IMG/VR virus record: IMGVR_UViG_3300050821_000629
Span: 1-26,255 of that record
Strand: one strand, 5' to 3'
Source of the DNA: a virus
Length of the DNA stretch: 26,255 nucleotides
Shown: piece by piece, positions 20,623 to 26,255 of the stretch
How the letters are laid out: the number at the start of each line of letters is the position of its first letter
Numbering within the stretch: position 1 is the first letter of the stretch
Notes under the pieces: generated by a model
Told to the model about the DNA's origin: nothing
Seen by the model: the letters and a program-made list of their open reading frames with translations, nothing else
Databases searched by the model: none
Translations under genes and position numbers: made by a program

Positions 20623-21203
20623 TACCCAAATTCTCTAGCAATTGCATTAATTTGCACAACTAAGGAGATTGAAAAGGAAATTCCGTGCGCCTTTTTGAAT
20701 CCATACTCCCTATCTGTCTTATCCCACACCGTTTTTCTAATTTCATCCCAACTTAAATCCTGAAGATGTTTCTTAGCTGGTCGTATGATTGCTATAAGCA
20801 TTGCTAATTCTTCGATTGATTGTGGTTTCTTTCTCACAACCAAATCCCAATAATTTCCTATGTGAGCAATCTTTGAGCAAAAAGTTTTATCTAATAATAA
20901 TTTCCAATCCGGTTCTTTGTTCATCAAATAATCTAGATCGTCCTCATCCTTCACATACAAATAAACAGAGTTATTCAACACATCAATTTTGAAGTATCCC
21001 AATTTCTCAGCTTCTTCATAAGTATATGCTGCAAGCTTATCTTTTGTGACTGGATCGAAAGGAATCTTTTGAACATAGATACCAACATTATGCTTAGCAA
21101 TTTCTCCGCGAGTGATCTGAGATGCTGAAACGTGTTCAATATGCTTCAGCAATTCATCACGATTTTTTACATCCAAATCAATGTCAAAGTTTATATTATT
21201 CAT
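20619..21203 (-). CDS. DnaE finger-domain-like phage protein
   Basis: A 194-aa protein; start at 21203 (MNNINFDIDLDV), with AGCAGG seven bases upstream. The blocks IPFDPVTKDKLAAYTYEEAEKLGYFKIDVLN (47-77), LAMLIAIIRPAKKHL (142-156) and YGFKKAHGISFSISLVVQIN (172-191) recall, in order, three segments of bacterial DNA polymerase III alpha. There they read (G/L)-x-x-K-x-D-x-L, x-x-R-P-x-x-x and G-F-N-K-S-H-x-x-x-Y. The PHP domain and most of the palm are missing, so it is not a complete polymerase. Related fragments appear in aquatic T4-like phages. It ends the 23872 operon. It could be a decoy or a clamp/template-binding fragment; function unknown. Confidence 0.6.
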   Translation of the reverse strand: MNNINFDIDLDVKNRDELLKHIEHVSASQITRGEIAKHNVGIYVQKIPFDPVTKDKLAAYTYEEAEKLGYFKIDVLNNSVYLYVKDEDDLDYLMNKEPDWKLLLDKTFCSKIAHIGNYWDLVVRKKPQSIEELAMLIAIIRPAKKHLQDLSWDEIRKTVWDKTDREYGFKKAHGISFSISLVVQINAIAREFGY

Positions 21204-21871
21204 CAAAAACCTGCTGCATTCATAATATCTTTTGCATACTGAACATCTGATTGGCATTTCGCAAACTTAGATTTCCAATGATCTGGATCGATAAAAGAAA
21301 AAATAAATTGAACTTGATCTTCAGTAAGATTGTTTAAAAATTCTACACCAGTTGGGCTATTGTATATTACCCAGGCAGAAGTTTTACCAGTTGCAATGTC
21401 TTGACAAAGTTTATTTGTATTTCCGAATCTAAAATAATCGTTAATTTGCGCGTTGTTATCTTCCGCCCATTTTTCAGCATTGATTATAAATCTCTCCATC
21501 GCCACACTTGCATGCTCTTTCTTAGTATGATCTATTAACCATTTGTCATAATTAGAATCTTTGCACCACTGATCAATCTTAATATTACTCGAAAGAATCC
21601 ATTCAGTAAAACTAGTCGGATTAAAGCAATGAATGCTTTCCATAAAGTTACCAAATTTAACAAATGCAGAATAGTATGGTGAATCAACGAAGTCTGCATA
21701 TGTGCGCTTCTTACTATCATTTACATTAAGTTCGAAAAATCTAAGCCAAGCATTGAAGCCCAATCTTACGCCGTAGTGGGTTTGCTGTTTCCAGCGTTGC
21801 CCTTTAACACAGACATGTGTCTGTAGAGTGGTTGCTTTTTTGAATTCTTTATTGCAATACTGACACTTCAT
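21203..21871 (-). CDS. Zinc-finger phage protein, unknown function
   Basis: A 222-aa protein. I place the start at ATG 21871 (MKCQYCNKEF), where the zinc finger begins and the upstream gene has just stopped; the frame extends to 21979 but only as overlap. C3-x2-C6 with H20 and C22 (KCQYC ... LQTHVC) forms a C2H2/C2HC-like finger. The rest is helical: HYGVRLGFNAWLRFFEL, SPYYSAFVKFGNFMESI, WCKDSNYDKWL and a C-terminal QDIATGKTSAWVIYNSPTG. Similar proteins sit in the replication cluster of aquatic T4-like phages. Probably DNA- or RNA-binding; no catalytic motif is seen. Confidence 0.65.
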   Translation of the reverse strand: MKCQYCNKEFKKATTLQTHVCVKGQRWKQQTHYGVRLGFNAWLRFFELNVNDSKKRTYADFVDSPYYSAFVKFGNFMESIHCFNPTSFTEWILSSNIKIDQWCKDSNYDKWLIDHTKKEHASVAMERFIINAEKWAEDNNAQINDYFRFGNTNKLCQDIATGKTSAWVIYNSPTGVEFLNNLTEDQVQFIFSFIDPDHWKSKFAKCQSDVQYAKDIMNAAGF

Positions 21872-21872
21872 T

Positions 21873-22331
21873 TCATTTGAAGAAGGCTTTGATATCTTTT
21901 TCCTGCCAACCGAGTTCGCGGGCATGTTCTTTACATTCTTGCTCACTGTTAATTGTTGCGAGGAGGCCAATTTCATCATCCTTAAGATTTGGGTTAATGT
22001 GTTGAAAGAATTTAACTACTTTGTTATTAGAAGACTTCTCTTTCTTTTTTGCAGCTATCCATTGATGAAACTGCACCCCTATTCCAGGGCTTGCTGTTGT
22101 GCATACTAACCATTGTAGCTTAGGATGTTTATTTAGGTCCCAAAAATGCACATTCACTCGTTTATTTGCTGCTATAAGATAATACGCTTCTAAATCTGTT
22201 TCTCCTTTAACAGAAGAAACATATCTGAGCATTACATATCCACTAAATTTCTTTTTGTCTTCATCACTTAAATTATCGTAGAATTTTAAATTCTTGCGAT
22301 CTAATGCTGTTAGTTCGTCTTTAAGAGCCAT
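21873..22331 (-). CDS. Conserved phage replication-cluster protein
   Basis: A 152-aa basic helical protein: MALKDELTALDRKNLKFYDN, LSDEDKKKFSGYVMLRYVSS, YYLIAANKRVNVHFWDLNKH, PKLQWLVCTTASPGIGVQFH, then a Lys-rich segment and C-terminal LGWQEKDIKAFFK. It resembles small proteins found beside replication genes in aquatic T4-like phages, some annotated as clamp-loader small subunit (gp62), but I see no proof of that identity and the gp44/gp45/gp43 genes are not adjacent. Its start overlaps the last SH3-like gene by 11 bp. Function open. Confidence 0.6.
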   Translation of the reverse strand: MALKDELTALDRKNLKFYDNLSDEDKKKFSGYVMLRYVSSVKGETDLEAYYLIAANKRVNVHFWDLNKHPKLQWLVCTTASPGIGVQFHQWIAAKKKEKSSNNKVVKFFQHINPNLKDDEIGLLATINSEQECKEHARELGWQEKDIKAFFK

Positions 22332-22656
22332 ATTGTTCGTTAAGTTTTAATAAGCCAATTAATCGTTCTTGTTCGCTATCGAATACATATACTTCAATTG
22401 CGCACATTACTTCTAAACTATGCTTTGATGCCATCATATTCAATTTCTCAGGCACATCTGTAGCATCATATTCTAACACATATTTGCAATCGTCCCATAT
22501 AATCCAGGCTGGTTTTCTTCCCCATTCATCAATTATTGGTCCGCCGATATGTGCTATAAATCCGCAAACAAGAGACTGAACTGATTTATGTTGGTACGGT
22601 TTTCGCCAAATAATATACTTGCCTTGAGCAGCGTTATCTTCTCTGAGTTTATCCAT
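22321..22656 (-). CDS. SH3-like mini-paralog 4
   Basis: A 111-aa protein, the longest of four tandem relatives. ATG 22656 is preferred over the TTG just upstream and overlaps the previous gene by 8 bp. A beta-rich body (GKYIIWRKPYQH, HIGGPIID, PAWIIWDDCKYVLEY) is followed by an inserted segment and the family tail VFDSEQERLIGLLKLNE. The tail and the central W-D aromatic strand tie it to the genes at 22649, 22870 and 23136. Probably a small barrel protein that binds RNA, DNA or protein; function unknown. Confidence 0.55.
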   Translation of the reverse strand: MDKLREDNAAQGKYIIWRKPYQHKSVQSLVCGFIAHIGGPIIDEWGRKPAWIIWDDCKYVLEYDATDVPEKLNMMASKHSLEVMCAIEVYVFDSEQERLIGLLKLNEQYGS

Positions 22657-22873
22657 CAAGTTTTAATATGGTTGCTAATGCTTCTTTTTCGTCTTTTACA
22701 ACATAGATCCAATCGTAAGTAAAATAATTTACATCAACTCTGCTTGACACACCGACGTCCCAATCAATCATAACGTAATTAACTTCATTTGGGAGCAATC
22801 GTATTGTTCCAGTCGCTGCTACATATTTGCTTCTATGTGTCATCAACACTTTATAACCATCTTGTAATTTCAT
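22649..22873 (-). CDS. SH3-like mini-paralog 3
   Basis: A 74-aa protein. MKLQDGYKVLMTHRSKYVAATGTIRLLP resembles the first strands of a KOW/SH3 barrel, followed by YVMIDWDVGVSSRVDV and the shared tail VVKDEKEALATILKLDG. The ATG overlaps the stop of its upstream relative by ATGA. It is too small to be an enzyme. Small basic-aromatic barrels of this kind often bind nucleic acid; unproven here. Confidence 0.6.
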   Translation of the reverse strand: MKLQDGYKVLMTHRSKYVAATGTIRLLPNEVNYVMIDWDVGVSSRVDVNYFTYDWIYVVKDEKEALATILKLDG

Positions 22874-23139
22874 GATAGTTTCATTATTAATGCCAATTTT
22901 TCTTGCTCAGTATTTACGACCGTACTAGTAGACCACCATCCATCAGATGTAGAGAATGGTAGAAGCGCAGTTATACCATCATCCCAATGAATCATTACTC
23001 CCGGGCGTGGTATTCCAGATATCTGTTTTCCAATCCTACCACTGCGTATTCTCTTAGTGCCAGGGTTTGCGGTCCAATGTAAGCTACCCGACGCTACGAT
23101 ATATTGCCCAGGTTTTAATTGTTTGGGATCTGTTATCAT
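22870..23139 (-). CDS. SH3-like mini-paralog 2
   Basis: An 89-aa protein: ITDPKQLKPGQYIVASGSLH, a basic segment (GTKRIRSGRIGKQISG), RPGVMIHWDDGITALL and the tail VVNTEQEKLALIMKLS. The order G-Q-Y-I-V-A-S-G, W-D-D-G and the E-Q-E-x-L-x-x-I-x-K-L ending match its neighbours. ATGA overlap with the upstream stop. Likely a small barrel with a basic loop; role unknown. Confidence 0.6.
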   Translation of the reverse strand: MITDPKQLKPGQYIVASGSLHWTANPGTKRIRSGRIGKQISGIPRPGVMIHWDDGITALLPFSTSDGWWSTSTVVNTEQEKLALIMKLS

Positions 23140-23372
23140 TTTAATTTCAATATAATTCCTAGTGCTTCTTGTTCAGTTTTTGCTACTTTATTATAAGGGT
23201 TGTCAATAAAATATGAATACCTGTGCTGGGTGGGATAAGAGAGGTGTTCCCATTTTACCATGATATATGATTGTTGATCTTGTTCTGGGCTTCCAATGAC
23301 TAATGTAATTACACCTCTATAAAATCTCTCAGCCTTACCTGAGATTACTATCTGGCCTTTCTCTAATAACAT
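23136..23372 (-). CDS. SH3-like mini-paralog 1
   Basis: A 78-aa protein. ATG 23372 is chosen because it forms TAATG with the preceding stop; a GTG two codons upstream is less likely. LEKGQIVISGKAERFYRGVI is followed by YIMVKWEHLSYPT and the tail KVAKTEQEALGIILKLK. First of the four tandem relatives after the conserved protein at 23372-23872. The same barrel inference applies. Confidence 0.6.
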   Translation of the reverse strand: MLLEKGQIVISGKAERFYRGVITLVIGSPEQDQQSYIMVKWEHLSYPTQHRYSYFIDNPYNKVAKTEQEALGIILKLK

Positions 23373-23872
23373 TACCACACCAATGAATAATTTATAATTT
23401 CTGATGCCTTAGTAATGTCCTTAACGAAAAAAGCACACATGGGTTCTGGACCATTCGTTAGTGGAACTGCAAGTATTTGCCCAGATCGCAGCTTAGGAAA
23501 ATACCACCGAACATCTTGATAGATATCAACTATATCGACGGATTTAAATTCAGGTCTAAATGCGGTTCGTGGATTAAACGTATAAGCAGAAAAGCCCCGA
23601 TCATTGATCGAGGTTAAAGGGACAACTTCTAGATCACCAAAATCTGGTTCTCCAATTACTATACTCCAATCCACAGGCATTTTAATTTCATTGTCACCAA
23701 TTCGTAGAACGAGGGCTGGACTATTGAAGCTTTCTAAGAAAATTAATGGTATTGCAAAATAATCTGGATTCTTTGGTTCGCTATTGTCTAGCACCCAAAA
23801 ACTTAAATCTTCTGTTTCGTCAGGGATTTCAGTCAGTTCATACGAAAAATTGTTAAGCGTGAGAATTCTCAT
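23372..23872 (-). CDS. Conserved T4-like phage protein, unknown function
   Basis: A 166-aa protein beginning MRILTLNNFSYELTEIPDET. Central blocks FAIPLIFLESFNSPALVLRI, MPVDWSIVIGEPDFGDLEVV and PLTSINDRGFSAYTFNP, then YQDVRWYFPKLRSGQILAVPL and GPEPMCAFFVKDITKASEII, give it the look of a highly conserved phage protein; the family has no function I know. No membrane segment. It is the first gene of the operon ending at 20619, behind a sigma70-like promoter, so it is likely made early or middle. SD is weak (GAGTAA, nine bases before ATG). Confidence 0.7.
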   Translation of the reverse strand: MRILTLNNFSYELTEIPDETEDLSFWVLDNSEPKNPDYFAIPLIFLESFNSPALVLRIGDNEIKMPVDWSIVIGEPDFGDLEVVPLTSINDRGFSAYTFNPRTAFRPEFKSVDIVDIYQDVRWYFPKLRSGQILAVPLTNGPEPMCAFFVKDITKASEIINYSLVW

Positions 23873-23895
23873 TGTTTATTACTCATAATTACGTT

Positions 23896-23924
23896 AGTAT
23901 AACAAATTGAAATAATTAAATCAA
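23896..23924 (-). promoter_or_regulatory. Sigma70-like promoter for the 23872-20619 operon
   Basis: Minus strand TTGATT, 17-bp spacer, TATACT (23901-23896), 24 bp before the ATG at 23872. Its -35 box overlaps the stop codon of the GIY-YIG-like gene. Confidence 0.65.
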
Positions 23925-24289
23925 CCATAGAAGAAATTTTCATCGTCATCCAATGAACAATATTTGTCAATATGTTCTTCATTCGGAACAAATGTTCCTG
24001 TGCGATGATACACAGTAATACCTGCATCGTTGAGTTTTTTTATTTCTTCCAACTCAATTTGTTCTATTTTGTCAGGTGAATCTTCTATTAGAGTCTCTAC
24101 AAGAAAATTTTCGGCGCCAAACTTTTTTATAGCGACCATTATTTTCAAGCATGGATTGTTAGTTTTTGCACTTCTAAAATCTTTAGAGTATTCAACTAAT
24201 TCATCCCATCTTTCTTGAGCCGAATTCTGTGCGATACCAATACATATTGCACCATTCGTTGTATTTGTTAATTTATAAACTACACTCAT
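23921..24289 (-). CDS. Degenerate GIY-YIG-like protein
   Basis: A 122-aa protein; ATG 24289 overlaps the helicase stop by ATGA and is preferred to a GTG three codons upstream. VVYKLTNTTNGAICIGIAQNSAQERWDEL (3-31) follows the GIY-YIG pattern, with the first motif reading V-V-Y and the second C-I-G. The conserved Arg is present (ERW). Then LKIMVAIKKFGAENFLVETL and a Glu in IEQIELEEIKKLN match the later part of the domain. Known members are homing endonucleases and repair nucleases. Loss of both signature glycine/tyrosine positions suggests reduced or altered activity. It lies directly behind the UvsW-type helicase, so it might have arrived as a mobile nuclease and decayed; inference. Confidence 0.7.
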   Translation of the reverse strand: MSVVYKLTNTTNGAICIGIAQNSAQERWDELVEYSKDFRSAKTNNPCLKIMVAIKKFGAENFLVETLIEDSPDKIEQIELEEIKKLNDAGITVYHRTGTFVPNEEHIDKYCSLDDDENFFYG

Positions 24290-25746
24290 TCTTGCCACTC
24301 CATTTTAGTAATTTGAAAGGGATATTCTGATTCCTTGTAAAACTTTTTTCTTGCAGTTAAATGGCGCTTACTGAATTTCATAGTAGAACAAACATCGTAA
24401 ATTTCTGCATGGTCTTTACCAAATCCCTTGCGCAATGCTCGACCAATACTTTGAATTACTCGGACAAAACTTTTTCCCGCCTCTAACAACATTAAATTAT
24501 CTAGCTTAGTGATGTTGATACCTGTCGATGCTACACCATACGTAGCAATAGTAATAGAATTAGTTGCGAAGTTGATTTCTGAATAATGTTCTTTACGTTT
24601 GTCAGCCTTAATATCACCATTGATAAAAATAGATCCAGGCAAGATAGACTCTAAGTATTCACCAGTCGCTTTTCTATCAACAAGTATCAAAGTATTGCCT
24701 GTTTTTGCAATTTCTATAATCTTTTTTGCTAAGAAATCAAGTCTTTTTTCAGTAGTAACAAGATACTTCAACTCACTCGCATAGTCTTTATATTCTACAT
24801 AATCTTGTAATTGCCAAACATTAACATTGCAACTTGACAATACCCCTATGTCTTGTAATTCGTGTGCTTGTAGCTCTCCGACAACTGGACCAATTGAGAT
24901 TAGTAATGCTGCTGCTGCATATTCCTCTTTTGGAATAGTTCCAGTTAAACCCCAGCGAATAGGGATCATTGCAAACGCACTTGTGAGTAAGCTTTTTAAT
25001 TCATCGCCCTTGATTCCGTGGGCTTCGTCAATGATAATCGATACAACTCCATCAATGAACTCATGTATGTCGATTGCCGCCTCTCCGGCTTTCGTTTTTT
25101 TGAATAACGAAGATAGACTCTGCCAAGTGCAGATAGTATGAGTTTTATCATATTCTTTTCGATCACCATAAAATACACCGCAATCTAATCCTATGTTTTT
25201 ATAATCTTCTTCAGTTTGTAGAACTAAGCTCTTGTTCGGAACAACAATGATTGTCCTACCATATTTTTCACATTGATAGCTCATGGCAGCACAAGTAATT
25301 GTTTTGCCTGCGCCAGTTGCGGCAACTTGAATACTTTGTTGGTTATTGAAGAATTGATTTACAATCTCAACCTGGTAATCGCGTAACATGATCGGCTCAC
25401 CTTCAGCTGGATGTCCTTTGGGCCACACTTTATGAGAGAAAAGGGTTTCATCGATCGGTTCTAGCTCAAACACACGATCATAGTCTCTATTATCGACTAA
25501 TTCAATATCATAGCCATCATCTTCTAGTATTGGAAGAATAACTGGCAACAGATTAATATAAGATGCTCCCCCAACTGTAAAATACGCAACCTTGCCGTCC
25601 CAACGTCCCAACTTATATGCTGGTGTGTGAATCGCGTATGGTAAAACATACGACAATAAATTCGTCAGTTTGCGCCGTGTTGAGGCTTCTAATCCGTGAA
25701 TCTTAAGATTCACTTCATCCTTAATTTCTAATATACATGATTTCAT
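24286..25746 (-). CDS. uvsW: SF2 DNA helicase (UvsW-like)
   Basis: A 486-aa helicase if started at ATG 25746 (MKSCILEIKDEVN); a TTG at 25791 would add 15 residues, and neither has an SD. The N-terminal domain contains YKLGRWDGKVAYF, as in UvsW relatives that bind branched DNA. The ATPase core has a Q-like motif (MLRDYQ), Walker A ATGAGKT, PNKSLVLQTE, DEAH, GLTGTIP, then ATYGVASTGIN and the arginine-finger motif VIQSIGRALRKG. In T4 UvsW unwinds recombination and origin intermediates and shifts replication to the recombination mode. The overlap with the GIY-YIG-like gene puts them in one transcript. Confidence 0.9.
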   Translation of the reverse strand: MKSCILEIKDEVNLKIHGLEASTRRKLTNLLSYVLPYAIHTPAYKLGRWDGKVAYFTVGGASYINLLPVILPILEDDGYDIELVDNRDYDRVFELEPIDETLFSHKVWPKGHPAEGEPIMLRDYQVEIVNQFFNNQQSIQVAATGAGKTITCAAMSYQCEKYGRTIIVVPNKSLVLQTEEDYKNIGLDCGVFYGDRKEYDKTHTICTWQSLSSLFKKTKAGEAAIDIHEFIDGVVSIIIDEAHGIKGDELKSLLTSAFAMIPIRWGLTGTIPKEEYAAAALLISIGPVVGELQAHELQDIGVLSSCNVNVWQLQDYVEYKDYASELKYLVTTEKRLDFLAKKIIEIAKTGNTLILVDRKATGEYLESILPGSIFINGDIKADKRKEHYSEINFATNSITIATYGVASTGINITKLDNLMLLEAGKSFVRVIQSIGRALRKGFGKDHAEIYDVCSTMKFSKRHLTARKKFYKESEYPFQITKMEWQE

Positions 25747-25799
25747 ATAGTTATGTATTCGTTTATGATTACACACTATATAGAAATCCAACCACTAAA

Positions 25800-26129
25800 T
25801 CAAGTTGTTTTGCCCCAACACTTAACTAAACGAGAATATCTGTATTTAAATTGATGACTTTGCTCAATTGTATATCGCCCTAAATCAAATGGACCATCTA
25901 AACACACTAATGCATAATAGAAAGCTGTTCGTGGTGTTTTGCTTATCGCTCTCTCACCTTGTTCCCATTTACCTTTAACTACTTCTTTAGCAAAGTAATA
26001 TGCTGTTTCTGGTAGTGCAGCAATTTGATTCAATTGTGTCTGCTTGAGTGGGACTCCAGGAATGATCGGGTAACTAAAATTTATCAATGATTCTAAGTAA
26101 TTCATTTGTTCGCTGTTTAAACTATACAT
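25800..26129 (-). CDS. Small protein with two A-Y-x-x-A repeat units
   Basis: A 109-aa protein. Two repeats of about 27 residues are visible: LPETAYYFAKEVVKGKWEQG and TPRTAFYYALVCLDGPFDLG, each followed by E/R-x-x-I. This resembles short helical repeats of phage and mobile-element proteins in which P-x-x-A-x-x-Y-A-x-x-V-x-x-G-R-W-x-x-G recurs. AGGAAAAATT precedes the ATG. It stands alone between the terminator at 26176 and the helicase gene 53 bp downstream. Function unknown. Confidence 0.65.
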   Translation of the reverse strand: MYSLNSEQMNYLESLINFSYPIIPGVPLKQTQLNQIAALPETAYYFAKEVVKGKWEQGERAISKTPRTAFYYALVCLDGPFDLGRYTIEQSHQFKYRYSRLVKCWGKTT

Positions 26130-26175
26130 AATTTTTCCTATATATGCTTAGTTATTCTAACATATTCAATGGCCA

Positions 26176-26206
26176 AAAGAAAAGCGCTCCAAGAGCGCTT
26201 TTCTTT
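26176..26206 (-). terminator. Strong terminator
   Basis: A 14-bp perfect stem (AAAGAAAAGCGCTC with its complement) and a 3-nt loop, with U-rich end on the minus strand; 15 bp after the partial gene's stop at 26221. Confidence 0.9.
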
Positions 26207-26220
26207 AATCTAATTTGGAT

Positions 26221-26255
26221 TTAGCGGAGAGTGTTAAACTTACTCATGATCCAGC
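26221..26255 (-). CDS. 3' end of a gene entering from the right edge
   Basis: On the minus strand the last codons read W-I-M-S-K-F-N-T-L-R then TAA at 26223-26221, followed at once by a strong terminator. The rest lies outside the window, so the gene cannot be identified; the terminator directly behind it is what supports it as a real gene end. Confidence 0.35.
   Translation of the reverse strand, partial: WIMSKFNTLR

Noticed and set aside
21872-21979. N-terminal extension of the zinc-finger gene
   Set aside because: It fully overlaps the preceding gene, and the family-like start at the zinc finger (21871) follows right after that gene's stop.
21873-22331. Firm naming as clamp-loader subunit gp62
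   Set aside because: Resemblance is only from memory of annotations in related phages; the sequence does not visibly match T4 gp62 and the partner genes are not adjacent.
24827-25141. Plus-strand open frame of 104 codons
   Set aside because: Antisense to the well-supported UvsW-type helicase; no motif or start signal.
1-26255. tRNA genes, CRISPR arrays, insertion sequences and attachment sites
   Set aside because: No cloverleaf-like sequence, no regularly spaced direct repeats and no transposase or integrase were seen; the only mobile gene is the homing-endonuclease type at 11760.

Overview
The window is a gap-free stretch of a T4-like myovirus genome. It is AT-rich, and nearly every gene lies on the minus strand, often with ATGA or TAATG overlaps. 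Recognisable T4-type replication genes are a DnaB-family helicase (gp41 type), a primase (gp61 type) and an SF2 helicase (UvsW type). There is also class I ribonucleotide reductase NrdB, an A-type iron-sulfur carrier and fibre-like virion proteins. Several unnamed proteins look like families common in aquatic T4-like phages. There are no photosynthesis genes, so nothing points to a cyanobacterial host. I see no tRNA, CRISPR array, integrase or insertion sequence.

Layout, left to right, with transcription running right to left. 6-3833: nrdB, a beta-helix fibre, a RecB/MGME1-like nuclease and an IscA-like protein. 3879-7354: a late operon running from a small membrane protein (7304) through core-like acidic and disordered proteins to two ADP-ribosyltransferase-like (ART-like) genes, ending at a strong terminator. 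7381-9889: a conserved phage protein, a ParB/Srx-like protein, a fibre-like protein and an unidentified protein with a consensus late promoter and a strong terminator. 9911-15454: a second late operon holding a virion-like protein, a divergent ART-like gene, a KxDG nucleotidyltransferase-like protein, a Vsr-like homing endonuclease and three tandem ART-like genes. 15474-16714: a small membrane protein with its own sigma70-type promoter, a seventh ART-like gene and a small helical protein. 16713-19227: helicase and primase. 19246-20622: a virion-like protein and the only plus-strand gene. 20619-23924: an early or middle operon with a DnaE-finger-like protein, a zinc-finger protein, four tandem SH3-like mini-paralogs and a conserved phage protein. 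23921-26255: a degenerate GIY-YIG protein, the UvsW-type helicase, a small repeat protein and the 3' tip of a further gene.

The most striking content is a family of seven ART-like paralogs within 12.5 kb. Each carries a short N-terminal signature of the form M-[K/R]-[I/L/F]-x-E-[I/F], which is shared with five unrelated proteins of the same late operons. It resembles the capsid-targeting and prohead-protease signal ((I/L)-x-E) of T4 Alt and the T4 internal proteins. My inference is that this region encodes a set of proteins packaged in the head and injected with the DNA, expanded by duplication and split by a homing endonuclease gene.

Two promoter classes can be read. One is T4-late-like, xxTAAATA, upstream of virion and ART operons. 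The other is sigma70-like (-35/-10 with 17-18 bp spacing), upstream of nrdB, the membrane protein at 15520, the primase and the 23872 operon. Strong hairpin terminators, two with a UUCG loop in the RNA, separate the units.
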